Shown here piece after piece: positions 49,401 to 60,393 of a stretch of 64,000 nt of DNA (its first letter is position 1; each line of letters starts with the position of its first letter). The notes below the pieces were generated by a model, which was given only the letters and a program-made list of their open reading frames with translations, was not told where the DNA came from and made no database searches. A program made the translations under genes and the position numbers. The DNA comes from Hydractinia symbiolongicarpus (lineage: Eukaryota > Cnidaria > Hydrozoa > Anthoathecata > Hydractiniidae): assembly GCF_029227915.1 (NCBI RefSeq), contig NC_079881.1:6014001-6078000 (forward strand), in the 5' to 3' direction.

Positions 49401-52400
49401 CTGAAATATTACAAAAAGCCGGTCAGTCTAAAATTTCCATAAGATTTGAGTTCATAGTGCTTTGCTTTACTATATTATTTTCTTTCCCTGTATGGATCTT
49501 TTCGTAAGCCTCTTTAAATCACAAAATAAAGTAAAGCAAAATAATTATTTCATAAAAGTTTATGTTAGTTTTAAAGGGTTTGAGAAATCGCTGCATATTT
49601 GTTAGTGTGAAGACAAAGTTTAAGCAAGGCCTGTCCAATATATCGACGTTTAGTGTGATTACGGGGGAATACGCAGAAATAATTCTTAGAAGTTTCATGT
49701 TTGTTTATAGTGGTGACTATATCAGTGCTGCGTTATTGTCTTTTATGTGATTTTATTAAATTTTATGAATTTACATATATTCAAAACAGACCAAATTTAA
49801 TGGTAAAGGCATTAACACCGGACTTTAAATATACATTCAGATTATATCAAGCCAAATGATGACTGGTTTAAAGGGGCTACGGAACGGCTGTTGATTTCCG
49901 ACTTTAGTGACTTACACGAAAGTCGAGCTGATGGCGGTGTAAATACAAACTGGCTATTTTTACGGCATGTATGTAATTTACAGGCTCGAGCATATAGATA
50001 TATCTAGAATTTTTATATTCTCCAGTCTTGGCCATGTTTTTTATCCAGAATGAGTCTCGCTGAAACATTTCTTTGTAATATACTTTTCGAAAAAAAAATA
50101 TTGAACCAGCGAGCAAAGTGCGTTTGCCGGATTTTTTTTATATACATGCGCAGGATATACGAAATGTGAGCATTTTAACCGGTTCATAGCTCCTTTAATT
50201 TAAAAGCAAAGCCTTTTGTCCAAAAAGTCAATTTATTATTATTATTATTATTGAACATACATTTGGCATCCATAAACAACACATCGTTTGTAACTTTAGC
50301 CACAGTTTCTCCTTATTTGACATCAAAACACTAGGTCTGCTTAAGTAGTACGATATGTTCTTTACATCAAAGAGCTTAATAAAATGTTAATCTTTATCAA
50401 TTATCAAATGCATTTATCCTCTTTGTTGTCATTCGGTTTATAGACAAACTGAATATTTCGTTTTGTGTCCACGATTCAAGTTATTTAATTTGCAGTAAGC
50501 ATGTGTTTTCTTGAAGAGTATTGATTGAAAACATTTTTTATTAATAAATGTTTGTACAAAGAAGAAAATCATACACCGTATTGTGATATTTTTTACCTAT
50601 CTCGGCAAAATAATGTCTTGAGCGCAATTGCATACATTACATTGCATACAAAATTTATTACATTTTTTAAAAAGAAATTTGAAATCTACCTTTATACCTG
50701 GGTAAAATATAAACAAATTCTCGTGTTTTCTTTTAAAGTCCTTATAATATTACCTAATTGCAACAATGGATTTAAATTTATTGTGTTGTTTTCTAATTAA
50801 TAGTTGTCATGTCTTGCATGATTTAATTATCTACCAAAAAATAGATGAGACAGATATCTTTACTCATTACTAACAATATTTTAAATTAAAGCGAACTTTT
50901 CTGTGCTGTTGTCATTCTAATGAAGTAGAGCACTGATACTAAATTTACTTAAGGGGATTAATTTCTACTGTGTCAAAATCAGTCTTTTTTTGTTAAAATA
51001 ACTAGCCAGTGTTTGTTTATCGAAATGACACAGAAATTTGCCTGCTGGTTTTAACCTTGAACACACAGTGGTAATATAAAGTGCAGTCACGAAAAACGTT
51101 ATTTTTCACTAAAGTACTCGCTTAATCTAGCAGGCGTGACATGTTTTGCACTTTTCTTTAATAGGATTTAGAAAATTTCGCTAGAGCTTTTTTTTACATG
51201 TTTAAATTGCCTGAAATTGTTCTTATTTTGTTCTTATATTTTTAGCTTTTTTTACTTCTAATTCCAAGTTTTTTGTAATTTTGCAATTTTTTTTTTTTGA
51301 AAATATATTTTCGCATGTTTTTGGGATTTGCAGGGTAAACGTACAGGGTAAACGTACAGGGTAAACGTACAGGGTAAACGTACAGGGTAAACGTACAGGG
51401 TAAACGTACAGGGTAAAATTGGAGAGGAAATAAGTTTTATCATTCTTAATTTTCTCTCATTTTTTTATTTAAAGGCAGCCTGGTCATTCTTTAAAAAAAA
51501 AAACAACTAAAGCATGTAAAATTTTACATCTCAAAAAAAAGCGAAAAAAAGTTAGCAAATGAAATCACTTACTTTAGCGGAGTTCATTTCTTAAAGCACA
51601 GGAGACGAAAATTGTCTTCGTTCGTTCGCAGCCAACTAGATGACTCTTATATTTATTACCACTTGTTTAATTACTTTATGTTCCTTTTGCGTTTTTTTGC
51701 GACAATGTACTTGATAAATTACGAAGTCTTTCGTGTGAAGTAATAACGAAAGAATAATTAAATAATAATTAAGAATAATTAAATTTCTTTTTATAGCTTT
51801 TATGTTGTTATTTTCTCTTAGCATCAACTCAAACATCTAAAGTATGTCTTTTATAAAGCTTTCATGTTCGCAGCGTTAGCTTTCAAACGTCGGGGCTAAA
51901 ATCGCTCAATTTCTATTACATTATTAAAGATGGCAGCGTTTTCTAAATTGGTTGAAGAAAACGTTATCCGTACAAACACGCGTTGCGGCCAATAATAAAA
52001 TCAAACGTGCATGACTAGATAATAAATGTGGTGCGAGACAGAGTGCCTTAATAAAAATTAGCTTTTACAACGGTAAAATTGTTTAGGTATGTTGTCTTGG
52101 TAACCAAACAGCACCTAAACATTGCCTAATAATGTCGCAATGTAAAACTTTACTGAAACTGTTCTAAACTGAAAAATGAAAAATAGCCCGTTGTTACATA
52201 ACATTGAAATAAAAATTAATTAGCTTCTGAGAAAAAAATGTAAGTAAGTAACGGAAGGTTTTAATGGGGGATTTTATCCTAATGGCTGGTTCTTCCTCCC
52301 CTCGGACTGTAACTATGTTACATTACCGCCACACATGCATATAGCATTGCTCTAACTTGCTTGCCTTCCACACAAGCCGGTCAATGGTCAGTAGATGGCA

Positions 52401-53036
52401 CCAAAGGGGTGACAAAACTACATTTAAAGTGCACTGGAGTGGGGAATCGAACCTGAAATCTACCACTACACCATCTCCGTAATGTGTGGTTATCATTGCT
52501 GTTTGTGATTATCGTTAGCCTAAACAATGCTTCAAATTTAAGACCAAGTTTTCTGTCCATTTATTCCAACGATGCGTCGAATCCAACGTTTGCAGAAGAG
52601 TCGGAGACGTAGTTTATTTTTTGGTTTAGTGCAATCGAGTTGTCGTATGCCTTGCACAGTCACAATTCCATTAATAAATGTGTTTTTCTTTTTGTCATAT
52701 TGTTAGGAAGTTGAGAAAAGAAAGAGCACCAAGACGATTATACCCATTTTAAACGCACATAAATCCTTTTACCATGTCCAGCATTAAAAAGGCGCTCTAA
52801 AGTTTGCTAGTATATTGTATAATTTATAATTTAGCAAAAATGGGGTTATAAAAAAACCGCGATGAGAATGTAGTAACGCTAAACTTATCTCGTGCAATTT
52901 TTTTTAAAAAAAGAGCTCATCGTGTTTTTATTTATTAGTCTTTCTAAGTATTATTGTTCTCAGAAAATTTGTAAGTCGGAAAAAAATATCAGGAAATATA
53001 ATACGAAGAAAACACACTTACTTTTGAAGCCTCCAT
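43424..53036 (-). CDS. BHMT: Betaine-homocysteine S-methyltransferase (9 exons, 357 aa)
   Basis: Zinc enzyme that transfers a methyl group from betaine to homocysteine, giving methionine and dimethylglycine. Exons, 5' to 3': 53036-53022 (MEASK), 47452-47314, 46714-46599, 46463-46272, 46143-45996, 45222-45040, 44817-44687, 44295-44204, 43481-43424; every junction is GT..AG and in phase (1074 nt). The second exon opens [13 protein letters not shown], and later blocks match the family throughout. Zinc ligands are Cys212 (GTNCRF) and Cys294-Cys295 ([13 protein letters not shown]). The barrel is complete, but the C-terminus ends [16 protein letters not shown], about 50 residues before the usual vertebrate end (406 aa). 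It therefore lacks most of the tail used for oligomer contacts in vertebrates. Intron 1 is 5.6 kb and contains a second candidate first exon (51573-51587). Confidence 0.95.
45465..45544. repeat. 10-bp tandem repeat (caaatatacc) in a BHMT intron
   Basis: Seven to eight copies of caaatatacc, with single changes in two of them. Confidence 0.95.
51331..51416. repeat. 13-bp tandem repeat (cagggtaaacgta), 6.6 copies
   Basis: Six perfect units plus a partial seventh. It lies in BHMT intron 1, about 160 bp downstream of the alternative first exon. Confidence 0.97.
51573..51587 (-). CDS. BHMT: Candidate alternative first coding exon of BHMT (MNSAK)
   Basis: On the minus strand ATG AAC TCC GCT AAA is followed directly by the strong donor GTAAGTGATT. 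It is 15 nt long and phase 0, exactly like the upstream first exon ATG GAG GCT TCA AAA with donor GTAAGTGTG at 53036-53022. Spliced to 47452 it would give [13 protein letters not shown] instead of [13 protein letters not shown]. Two promoters about 1.4 kb apart could thus make near-identical proteins. It is inferred from sequence alone. Confidence 0.55.
52239..52497 (-). mobile_element. tRNA-derived SINE (copy 1)
   Basis: On the minus strand it begins with a tRNA-like head (ggagatggtgtagtggtaga, then a B-box-like ggttcgattcc). A body containing ggtgccatctactgacc follows, and the copy ends in TTACTTACTTACAT. It aligns along its whole length with the opposite-strand copy at 59326-59590. It lies between the two candidate BHMT first exons. 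Confidence 0.75.
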
Positions 53037-54419
53037 TTTTTCATGGTTGATTACACAGCGCAGTGAAATAAATTTGTACGCCAAACAAAACCTTTCTACA
53101 TTCACAGTTGAATAAACAGCTCAAAAATAATTAATATTTATTTACTTTTTTATGTTTATTTTAAAACGTTAAGTTTTTATTGCATTAAAAATGTAAATAT
53201 GTGGTTGGCCAATGACAAAGAACTATCCGGGCTAAAAGTAATAAATTAGCATGAGAAAATAATAAATATATCAATTTTCTTTTGATGGGTTTTATTCGCG
53301 AGTGTGTTTTTCTATAATAACAGCCGTATTTTGTCTATCTGTTCAAATTGGTAGCGTCATTCTTGTGATTTTTTCCACAAATTTTAGAAACCAGCTGGGG
53401 GCGGGGGTGCACAATTTTCTTTTTTAGAAACTTTGTATTTATAGGAAAATTATTTTCTGTATGATTGCTCAATATAAATATATCATCACGTTTTTTAGCC
53501 ATTAGATTTACATTTTGGCAACGAACGTATATAATGACATTGTCAGACCAGCAGAGATTAGTTTTAGCTAGCTATCTACAATCTTGGACAAAAATATTGA
53601 CACAAAGCCAGTTTTTTCCTCAGTATTTAATTAGCTTGCTCCACAATAGCGACAGGCCATTACATTCCAAGTTATGTTCCACTTTTCAATCTTTCACGAA
53701 AATCTTATGTCCGAGGTTGCAATAACCTGTGTCCTCTTTTTTATTTGAACCGCAGATGGGGGGAATTCTTCTCGAATACTTATTTAACATATGTGTGGCG
53801 CGAAGTATACCTGCACTAATCGTTCCAGCTGGTTGTAGGGTTCTGTTTAGCTGCATTTAACCGCTCAAACTGGCCTTTAACGTCGGGTTGCACAACAGTA
53901 TATATTATAAAGTAGCGACGATTATTCCCCATGAATATTCCGATGGGTAAATTCCCTTGAATTTTTCCACGTGCTTTAGAATAGCTTGTTTTCACATTGT
54001 GGAATGTTTATTTAATAAATACCTCATTTGTTAAATTTCATTGATATACCGTAATGCTTCGAATAAACGCCCGGGGCGTTTATTAAAGGGGGCGAGGGGG
54101 GGCGCCTATTCGAGGGGGGGCGTTTATTTAAAAAATTACTGAAAAGAAGGGGCGTCTATTCAAGGGGGGCGTCCCTTTCTCTATGCTCATGAACTGAGAG
54201 TAAAAACACTTAAAAACGTAGTCTAGAATAAACTCGCTTGTTCATGACATGATAATATTTATATTATTCAAAGTAAAAACACTGTCATAAAAAATGTGTC
54301 AAGAAAAGAAAAAAAAAAAAAATTCACCATCTAAATATAGTTAAATTGCTCTCACGTTGCCAATTGTTTTTTGATAACTCTTTTTTTTGCTTCGTTAGCT
54401 ATAATACTTCTATCGACTA

Positions 54420-54960
54420 GACAGCTATGCAACAAATTTTTAAGGCTTATACCTCCCAGAGCCAGATCTTGGCTATTACTCGAAACTACCTATTAACTCT
54501 GTTGGATTTAACCATCTCTCAAATAAAATTTAAGTTGATTTGTTGAAATTGGCGGGATTTTGCTACAAAAGAAATGATTGGTGAAGTTAAGATTAGCAAT
54601 TGTGCTATGACGTCATCATTTTTCTTGGTTTGCGAGTGAATTTTGTTCGCTGAAGGATTCCTATGTTATTACCCTTTTATAACATATTACAGATGTTTAA
54701 AAGGTAGCAAAAATAATGAATAAAGTTTTCTTTTTGGACCTCACTTAGTAACACATTCAAAATGTGATTTCAAAACGTTTTCCATAAAAAGTTGACTAAT
54801 GAAAAAAATTAAGAGTCACCAAGTTTTAGCCTTGGAGCAGTTCTTTAAGAGTAATGATAAATAGAAGTGACTTGGTAAAATCCATCTCCCCCAGCCTGAT
54901 GAAGTTTAATATCCGATATCTCGATTTCTTTGAATTTTACCCGAAAATAAAAAAAAATGA
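54420..54960. repeat. Dispersed repeat, copy of 12885-13350
   Basis: Same order of shared words as the copy near 12.9 kb, including tggctattactcgaaac and attttacccgaaa, but much diverged between them. Confidence 0.4.
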
Positions 54961-56836
54961 ATTTGGGCCACTTTGTCATACGAAATACGTTAAAACAAGA
55001 AGATATCTTAAATAACTATTATTTGGCTTCCAGAAACTTGAAACAGAAAGGTAAAATTCGATTGAGAACTAAGGTAGTCGATGGACATATTGGCCTTGTT
55101 TACGGTGTGCCAAACGTATCTGTTTGGCACAACGTTTAAGGTTGTAAGGTTGACCCAGAAATGACTGCATCATGAGTCACCTACAGCAACATGTAAAAAA
55201 GTCTTTAACTTAAGAATATTATTCGATGACATTTTCGCTGATGTAAGAGTGTTTAATCCACTAGGCAAATGCATTGAATTGATGAGTACTTTTAGGATTG
55301 GAACTAATACATGTTAAAGTAACCTAATTGTTAAAACAAGTATTAAAATGAATAAAAACCGTATGGATCAATTGTTTTCAGCTTAAATAAAAACACTTAC
55401 ATGTCGCCATCCGACGTAGCTAAAGCATCAGAATTTTTCTTAATTTTTTAATAGCATGATTTCATGACACTTGGAAAAATTTCAGAACTTAAAATGAAAG
55501 ATATGGCATCAGTATTTGTGGCTATGACAGCACTAAGTGATAGGAATGTTGCTAATAGCTGTAGTAGATACAGTGATAGAGCTTGTTGTGTTTGAAGCAG
55601 TTACGGCAGTTTTGGAAACATTGACATTAGAAGGTTCTGTTCTGTTCACCCATACTTTCAATCGTTTACATTCACGCTTACATTTGTAACTATAAAACTA
55701 TTCCTGTAATCATACTCATATTTATCCGTTGAATTCTTCCATTCTTATCATTGTTTGTACACCCTTATCCTTGCAAAGATAAAATGTGATTCTTTTATAG
55801 TCATTTTATGGTCATTCATGTTGGTATTTATAAAGAACGAATGGCTTCTCTGACCCACGTATGTTGTTAATTTCAGTGCCACTTTTATATTATCGTTTAT
55901 AGTATGTTTGATGGTGGTCATCATATAGATCTGGTTGAAATTGCTTTTATTTTTTTCTCCGATGCATGTCTTGACACACATGAAGTAGTATTCTCCTGCC
56001 TCTTTCAGCCATCAACCTGGACTCTTTTTCCCTTCATTCTATTAATTAAATCATAATATTTTACTGTTCTCAGCACCCTCCTTTTTGTTTGTTTTTCTTG
56101 ATACATCTTTTTTTTTAGAGTAGCAAGTCCACTGCTTTGATTTCTATTTTTAGAAGTCAGGGAATGATTGCACGAATTGACTTATAAATATGTATATATA
56201 TACATACAATAGCACATAACAAAAAATTTATATCATTAGTATTTCAAGTGCCAGAGACAAAACTTGGACATAAATTAGTGGATAAGTATTAAACTTTAAC
56301 ACCCCTTCTCCCCCCAAGCTCAATTTCAGTGGTTAGCCTTCAAAATTCAACTTTAAAGGGGTAAATTAAAAAGTCCATACATATTTTGTCCGAGATTGTA
56401 CGTATAGTTTACTTCGGTTTTTGTTGTATTAGGAGTAGTATTTTCTTTTACTATTAATCTTCGAAGCTTTGGTAACATCTTTTAAAAATCTTAAAACATT
56501 TTATGAAAAAGTCTTAAAAGCGCTGGCATATATATGATAGTTGATAATGATGGAGATGACCATGAGAAGAAAGCTAAGAGCAAAAATAATCAAAACTTTA
56601 TTGGAAAAGAAGCAACATATAACCCATGTACCTCTTCAACAGCTTGTGCAAAATTGGAACATAAAGGGAACTCTACTCAACAATTAATGCAGAACAAAAT
56701 CTGTCTTTCCCTAAACACTAAAACAAAAAACTTCTAAAAAACGCATGATATCGTAGAAACTCTACCATTTTAGAGCGCACACACTGGAACGCCATTAGAT
56801 TTAATTTAAGAGCCAAATTGTCTAAAACTAAATTTC

Positions 56837-57407
56837 ATTTTGAGGTTTTTATTTTTGCTGTAAGAATTTTAAATTGACTAAGTTTTTATTTTGCTGTAAG
56901 AATTTTAAATTGACTTTAAATTTTTATTTTGCTGTAAGAATTTTAAATTGACTTTAAATTTTTATTTTGCTGTAAGAATTTTAAATTGACTTCAAGTTTT
57001 TATTTTTGCTGTAAGAATTTTAAATTGACTAAGTTTTTATTTCGCTGTAAGAATTTTAAATTGACTTTAAATTTTTATTTTGCTGTAAGAATTTTAAATT
57101 GACTTTAAGTTTGTATTTTTGCTATGAGAATTTTAAATTGACTTTAAATTTTTATTTTGCTGTAAGAATTTTAAATTGACTTCAAGTTTTTATTTCGCTG
57201 TAAGAATTTTAAATTGACTTCAAGTTTTTATTTTGCTGTAAGAATTTTAAATTGACTTCTAGTTTTTATTTTGCTGTAAGAATTTTAAATTGACTTCAAG
57301 TTTTTATTTTGTTGTAAGAATTTTAAATAGACTTCAAGTTTTTATTTTTGCTGTAAGAATTTTAAATTGACTTCAAGTTTTTAATTTGCTATGAGAATTT
57401 TAAATTG
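56837..57407. repeat. ~38-bp minisatellite, 15 copies
   Basis: Fifteen units of (g)ctgtaagaattttaaattgac plus a T-rich half (ttcaagtttttatttt and variants), 36-40 bp each. The gac(t) linker varies among actaag, actttaaat and acttcaag, which suggests higher-order duplication of sub-blocks. Confidence 0.95.
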
Positions 57408-57449
57408 CCGTGAAAATACTTTATTATGCGGTAACACTTGTGGGCCATC

Positions 57450-57492
57450 GAATGTGACATGATGTGCAAACATTACACATCATGTCACATTC
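57450..57492. repeat. Perfect 17-bp hairpin
   Basis: gaatgtgacatgatgtg (57450-57466) and its exact reverse complement (57476-57492) are separated by nine bases. It sits just beyond the minisatellite. Its role is unknown. Confidence 0.9.
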
Positions 57493-57817
57493 CAAGAATA
57501 CTTTAATAAAATGCAGATGGCGAAGAAAGTCGAAAATTTCTTTTTTAAGCAGTTTTACCAACTTCGTTGTAAAAATTTACTGGACTAACTAGACTTAGAC
57601 TTAGGCCAACTTGACTAGCCAGCTATGAACATACATTAAGCAGGACGCTTACATATAAGAATACTTATTATAAATTTTGCTCTTTTGACGATTACTTTCT
57701 TTCTGTTTACACATAAGAATAATGAGGAAAGAATAGCAATATTAAAAGCTTTTTAAATATTCTTTATTGCAAGATGTGGAGGAATAAAAACGGTCAGTTA
57801 AAACAGTTTAAACGAGC

Positions 57818-58025
57818 AACATACGAACCACCACGAGCCACATACAAGCCATTATGAGTCACCTCGAGCCCATACAAGTCACCACGAATAACATACTAAC
57901 CACCACGATCCACATATGAGCCACATACGAGTCACTATGAGTCACCACGAGCCACAGACGAAACACCATAAGTCACCTTGATCAACATCGAGTTACAAAT
58001 GTGGATACGAGCGATTACAAGCCAT
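57818..58025. repeat. Degenerate short array of (c)acgagccac(c)a words
   Basis: Words such as cgagccacatac, gagtcaccacga and taaccaccacga recur about every 9-20 bases without a fixed period. No long open frame crosses it. Confidence 0.6.
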
Positions 58026-58122
58026 ATCAAAGTAACACAAGCCGCATACAACTGCTTTAGGGTTTCATAAGTTATCGGATTGTTGGTTACGTCAGAAGCA
58101 TGCCTAATAGTTAAAACCAGTT

Positions 58123-58264
58123 ATGACCTCAGAAGAGTTTATGGAACATTGTCGACCTCAATTCCAATTCTTTGCCTCAGGTCAAGCCGCTACAGAGAAC
58201 GTTGGTTTGCGCTTCCACTTGAAAGACCATGACAATGACTTGACTTTGAAACATTTTTCTCAAC
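58123..58264 (+). CDS. Orphan exon-like segment (possible 5' coding exon)
   Basis: An ATG with an in-frame upstream stop opens about 47 codons of balanced, non-repetitive composition (MTSEEFMEHCRPQF...LTLKHFSQ). It ends at a strong donor, CAAC|GTAAGTTACC. No domain is recognised and no in-phase downstream exon was found before the repeat block, so it may be the remnant of a gene or of a mobile element. The phase at the donor would be 1. Confidence 0.3.
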
Positions 58265-58571
58265 GTAAGTTACCTTACCAAAGGTGAATATAAATTTTGT
58301 CAGACGTTAATGTTTTTTAGTTAAAAGATCGTTTATTCAAAAAAATTAAAGCTTGAAATTAATGATTTACCTATTTTGAAATAAGTACCAAAAACAGAGC
58401 TATAGTCACTTGCTTTAATTAAATAATTTTCGCGAGAGACATTTACGCGAATTTTCCATTTTAGGCTTTTTTCGCAAAATTTGTCCTCTATCGTGAACAA
58501 TGTAGAGCCAACTACACAAAAAATTAAACAAAATAAAACTAACTCTGAAGCTACGTCTCTAATGTGAAATA

Positions 58572-59100
58572 TCTCTATAATAATACCCGTATTTTGCCTG
58601 CCTGTCTGCGATAATAACGTCGTGCTGCTAAAACACGAAATGCGTTATATAAAGGACGGGCCATCCTTTGGGATTTTCCACAGGCCTTCTTTCTGTTACG
58701 GAAACACGAAATGCGATATATAAAGGAAGGGCGACCCCGTGGGTTTTTCCACAGCCTAATGACTAGTCTCTTTAATAATAGCCGTCATCTGTCTGTGTGT
58801 CCGCAAAAGCGGCGCCCCGTAACGGAAACACGAAATTTTTAAAATGTTCACTAATATCAAATGCGATATATTTTTATCCACTTTATTGCGACGGGTAAAT
58901 TTAGAGGACGAGCGAACGAGACGGGCGACCCCTTGGATTTTTCCACGGGTTAAGGACTAGTCTCTTTATTAATAGCCGTATTCTGTCTGTGCGTCCGCTA
59001 AAGCTGCGTCCCGTAACGGAAACACGAAATTTTGAAAATGCGCACCAATACCAAATGCGATATATTTTTGTCCACTTTGTTGCATCGGGTTAATTTAAAG
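58572..59100 (+). mobile_element. Head-to-tail array of three Helitron-like elements
   Basis: Unit 1 (58572-58766) starts TCTCTATAATAATACCCG and ends with a stem-like GTGGGTTTTTCCAC and GACTAG. Unit 2 (58767-58960) starts at the next base with TCTCTTTAATAATAGCCG and also ends in GACTAG. Unit 3 (58961 to about 59100) starts TCTCTTTATTAATAGCCG and is truncated before its 3' hairpin. TC starts, CTAG ends and gap-free tandem joining fit non-autonomous Helitron/Helentron elements; no Rep/helicase gene is present. Confidence 0.7.
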
Positions 59101-59325
59101 TCCTGTGTTCTAGATGTATTCGCAATGATTCTATTTTTCAAAGCATTATAGTCAAAGGAGGAGGTCAGTACGCAGATAATATCAAATTCTGTTGTCACTC
59201 CGCAATTTAGCAAAAATATAGAACTTTTTCTCGAAGCTACAACTTATACAAAAAACATGCGCTTTGATGTATGTGGCTATATGTTACGAGATATGTAAAA
59301 AATATAGGAATTGTGCATGTTAACC

Positions 59326-59590
59326 AGTTATTATGGAGATGATGTAGTGTTAGCGCATTCGACTTGTAACCATATGGTTTCAGGCTCGAGCCCCCACTTC
59401 GGCGGACTTCAAGTGTATTTTTGTCACCCCATTTGGTGCCATCTACTGACCGCTAATCGGCAGGCAAACAAGTTAGAGCAATGCTATATGTATCTCTAGC
59501 GGTAATGAAAAATAGTTACATATTTAGTTGGAGGGGAGGAAAAACCCGTTATGATAGCATCCCAAAGAACGGGACTACTTACTTATGAAT
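59326..59590 (+). mobile_element. tRNA-derived SINE (copy 2)
   Basis: The head carries an A-box-like tgatgtagtgttagcgc and a B-box-like ggctcgagccc at tRNA spacing. A body shared with 52239-52497 follows (ggtgccatctactgacc, agcaatgctatatg, the cctcccctcc complement), and the tail is TACTTACTTA. Confidence 0.75.
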
Positions 59591-60393
59591 AACTACACTA
59601 ACCCTAATCCTATACATAATATCGGATAAATTGCTTAATTTCAATTTGATTTCATTCCCCTAATATATATATTTCTACATCTTTAAGGATAAAATTAGCT
59701 ATTTACAGTTTGTCGCAAAAAATTTTTTATTATTTAATTCATAAAAAATCTAATTTTTTAAACTAAAACTGTTAATCCATGTGGAATGGTAAAAAGATAT
59801 TTTTATATTTGTGACATTTTGTGCCATTTGTAAACTATTAAATAAATACTAATACTAAAACTACAATAAGAACCTATTGTTAAAAGTGAAGTGTAGTGAT
59901 AATGGCAAGCTGCGGCATTTATTTAACATCATAGACTAAAGTTTTCCTTTGCAATTTGATATTAATTGTTGCTTTTATTCGTTAAAATAGTATGTTTCTC
60001 ACAGAGAAAAAGTGTAAAGTGTTGAAGAAATCATCTTTATTGATTTCAAGACTGAGTGCTGCTACTAACATAGTAAAGTAAATTAACATACATTCGCTAT
60101 TTCAAACACGGAAAAGATGAAAATATAAATATAAATTCGAATAAACCAATAATCACACTGAGTGACGAAAAAAATTTTTAAAGCAGCGGCAATTGAATTA
60201 GCAAATTTTCGAATCAAAGTCAAACAAGTTAGCAGATAAAGACAGAATAATCAAAATTTAAATTGTCTTCATAGTTTTCTCCAGTTTTATCATACGTGAT
60301 TTTTTATTTGATAACAAACTTAGTGCGTAGTTCAAAAGTTCTGTAAACTTTTATTTTTAGTTCTAAATAACTTCTTGATAAACTAGCGATTTG

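Larger units (their letters stand above)
53037..60393. other. Intergenic between BHMT and the NLR gene, mostly repeats
   Basis: No full gene seen. A Helitron-like 5' end (tctataataacagccgtattttg) occurs near 53312. A palindromic 'aaacgcccgggg' block lies at 54059-54180, a dispersed repeat at 54420-54960, and the minisatellite, hairpin, array, SINE and Helitron-like block at 56837-59590. One short exon-like segment is listed at 58123-58264. I see nothing in about 55140-56830 or 59600-60390. Confidence 0.5.

Noticed and set aside
53465-53725. 86-codon plus-strand frame starting MLNINISSRF
   Set aside because: Composition is less biased than most shadows, but there is no domain, no splice support and no neighbour context; too weak to list as a gene.
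57818-58025. Array encoding a repetitive protein
   Set aside because: The word spacing is irregular and stops interrupt all frames.
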